A DNA stretch of 64,000 bases from Paenibacillus sp. CAA11 (GTDB lineage Bacteria > Bacillota > Bacilli > Paenibacillales > Paenibacillaceae): assembly GCF_003060825.1 (NCBI RefSeq), contig NZ_CP028922.1, positions 1,794,501 to 1,858,500 on the forward strand. The letters run 5' to 3'. How positions within the stretch are numbered: position 1 is the first letter of the stretch; every line of letters begins with the position of its first letter. Made by a program: the position numbers and the translations under genes. The notes beneath the pieces were generated by a model, which worked only from the letters and a program-made list of their open reading frames with translations, was not told the DNA's origin and did not search any database. Positions 63,495 through 64,000 of the stretch are shown here, in pieces.

Positions 63495-64000
63495 TTGGCT
63501 TTGCGTTATGAACTCGACCTGCAATTGTTTTCAGGTGAGAAGACTGAGAAGGCCACACCAAAAAAACGGCAGGATGCCCGTAAAAAAGGCCAGGTAGCCA
63601 AAAGTATGGATGTGTCTGGAGGTCTGGTTCTACTTTCCGCTTTTCTTTGTCTGCTAGTCTTTGGTGACTATTACAAGAAACACTTAGTTTCATTGTATAC
63701 TGATATTTTCTTGCACCGCTTAAGTATGGAAATAACTAAAGAAAGTGTAATAGCGATGTTTGGGAATATTGGAATGCAAGTCTTACTCTTACTCGCTCCA
63801 GTGCTGCTTACCGTCATGGTAGTAGGGATTATTGCCAACTATATTCAGGTTGGATTCCTACTAACGGGGGATCCTTTAAAACTAAAGTTTAGCAAGCTTG
63901 ATCCGATCAAAGGTTTTAAAAATATTTTTTCGATGAGATCTATGGTCGAGTTCTTAAAGTCAGTCCTAAAATTAGTGATTATTGGCGTTCTTGTGTACAT
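63495..64000 (+). CDS. flhB: flagellar export protein FlhB, N-terminal part (cut by window end)
   Basis: The first 168 codons are visible from TTG 63495, after GGAAGG, giving (M)ALRYELDLQLFSGEKTE. The family signature TEKATPKKRQDARKKGQVAKS and the first three membrane segments are present, with DPLKLKFSKLDPIKGFKNIFS. The self-cleaving NPTH domain lies beyond the window. FlhB switches export from rod/hook to filament proteins together with FliK. Confidence 0.95.
   Translation, partial: MALRYELDLQLFSGEKTEKATPKKRQDARKKGQVAKSMDVSGGLVLLSAFLCLLVFGDYYKKHLVSLYTDIFLHRLSMEITKESVIAMFGNIGMQVLLLLAPVLLTVMVVGIIANYIQVGFLLTGDPLKLKFSKLDPIKGFKNIFSMRSMVEFLKSVLKLVIIGVLVY

Noticed and set aside
1..64000. CRISPR array, prophage, integron or complete insertion sequence
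   Set aside because: No regularly spaced repeats, phage structural genes, integrase or transposase frames were seen. The only mobile-like sequence is the 69-bp element at 1849-1917.

Overview
The window looks like a chromosomal core segment of a Paenibacillus-like member of the Bacillales. The evidence is gene order: rsmD-coaD-ylbJ-ylbL-tmcAL-ylbN-rpmF, fapR-plsX-fabH-fabD-fabG-acpP-fabF-rnc-smc-ftsY, ylxM-ffh-rpsP-khpA-rimM-trmD, rplS-lepB-rbgA-rnhB-ylqG-ylqH-yraN, comM, sucCD, dprA-topA-trmFO-hslVU and then the large fla/che operon, as in the Bacillus subtilis ylb-ylx-fli region. Strong purine-rich Shine-Dalgarno sequences, many TTG starts, a tRNA without encoded CCA and a FapR operator fit a low-to-moderate GC Firmicute. 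The species was not determined.

Layout. 1-3565: accessory region with the end of an unrecognised gene, a tandem duplication (about 640 bp units) encoding two near-identical secreted proteins, a 69-bp element with outward IS-like termini, a secreted fibronectin type III protein on the minus strand, and a 580-bp gap with strong palindromes. 3566-9303: rsmD-coaD, convergent ylbJ, ylbL, convergent tmcAL, then ylbN-rpmF. 9304-16476: fatty acid and phospholipid synthesis behind a FapR box, ending with fabF-rnc. 16591-25966: chromosome condensation (smc), SRP targeting (ftsY, ylxM, ffh) and ribosome/tRNA maturation (rpsP, khpA, rimM, trmD), with a TrhA/hemolysin III family membrane protein inserted after ftsY. 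25967-28960: about 3 kb of small accessory genes and a tRNA-Pro(GGG) separating trmD from rplS, which are neighbours in B. subtilis. 28961-36534: rplS, signal peptidase, rbgA, rnhB, a FliK-like/FlhB-like pair (ylqG-ylqH), yraN, comM. 36542-37615: divergent ohr-ohrR peroxide defence pair. 37692-46735: sucCD, dprA, topA, trmFO, hslVU. 47047-64000: flagellar operon flgB to flhB, cut by the window end.

How the genes work together. The fab block makes acyl chains from malonyl-CoA, with FapR able to sense malonyl-CoA and repress its own operon; Rnc, Smc and FtsY follow in the conserved order. FtsY, YlxM and Ffh form the co-translational membrane targeting pathway, and LepB then cleaves exported proteins. 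The flagellar operon encodes rod (FlgB, FlgC, FliE), MS ring (FliF), switch (FliG, FliM, FliY), export ATPase complex (FliH, FliI, FliJ), hook assembly (FliK, FlgD, FlgE/FlgG-type) and export gate (FliO, FliP, FliQ, FliR, FlhB), plus CheY.

Most of the window is ordinary core genome. The less expected material is the duplicated secreted genes and mini-element at 0.5-1.9 kb, the palindromic gap at 3.25-3.4 kb, the insertion between trmD and rplS, the FliK-like/FlhB-like pair outside the flagellar operon, and several regulatory and start-codon details. No CRISPR array, prophage, intact transposase or defence system was seen.
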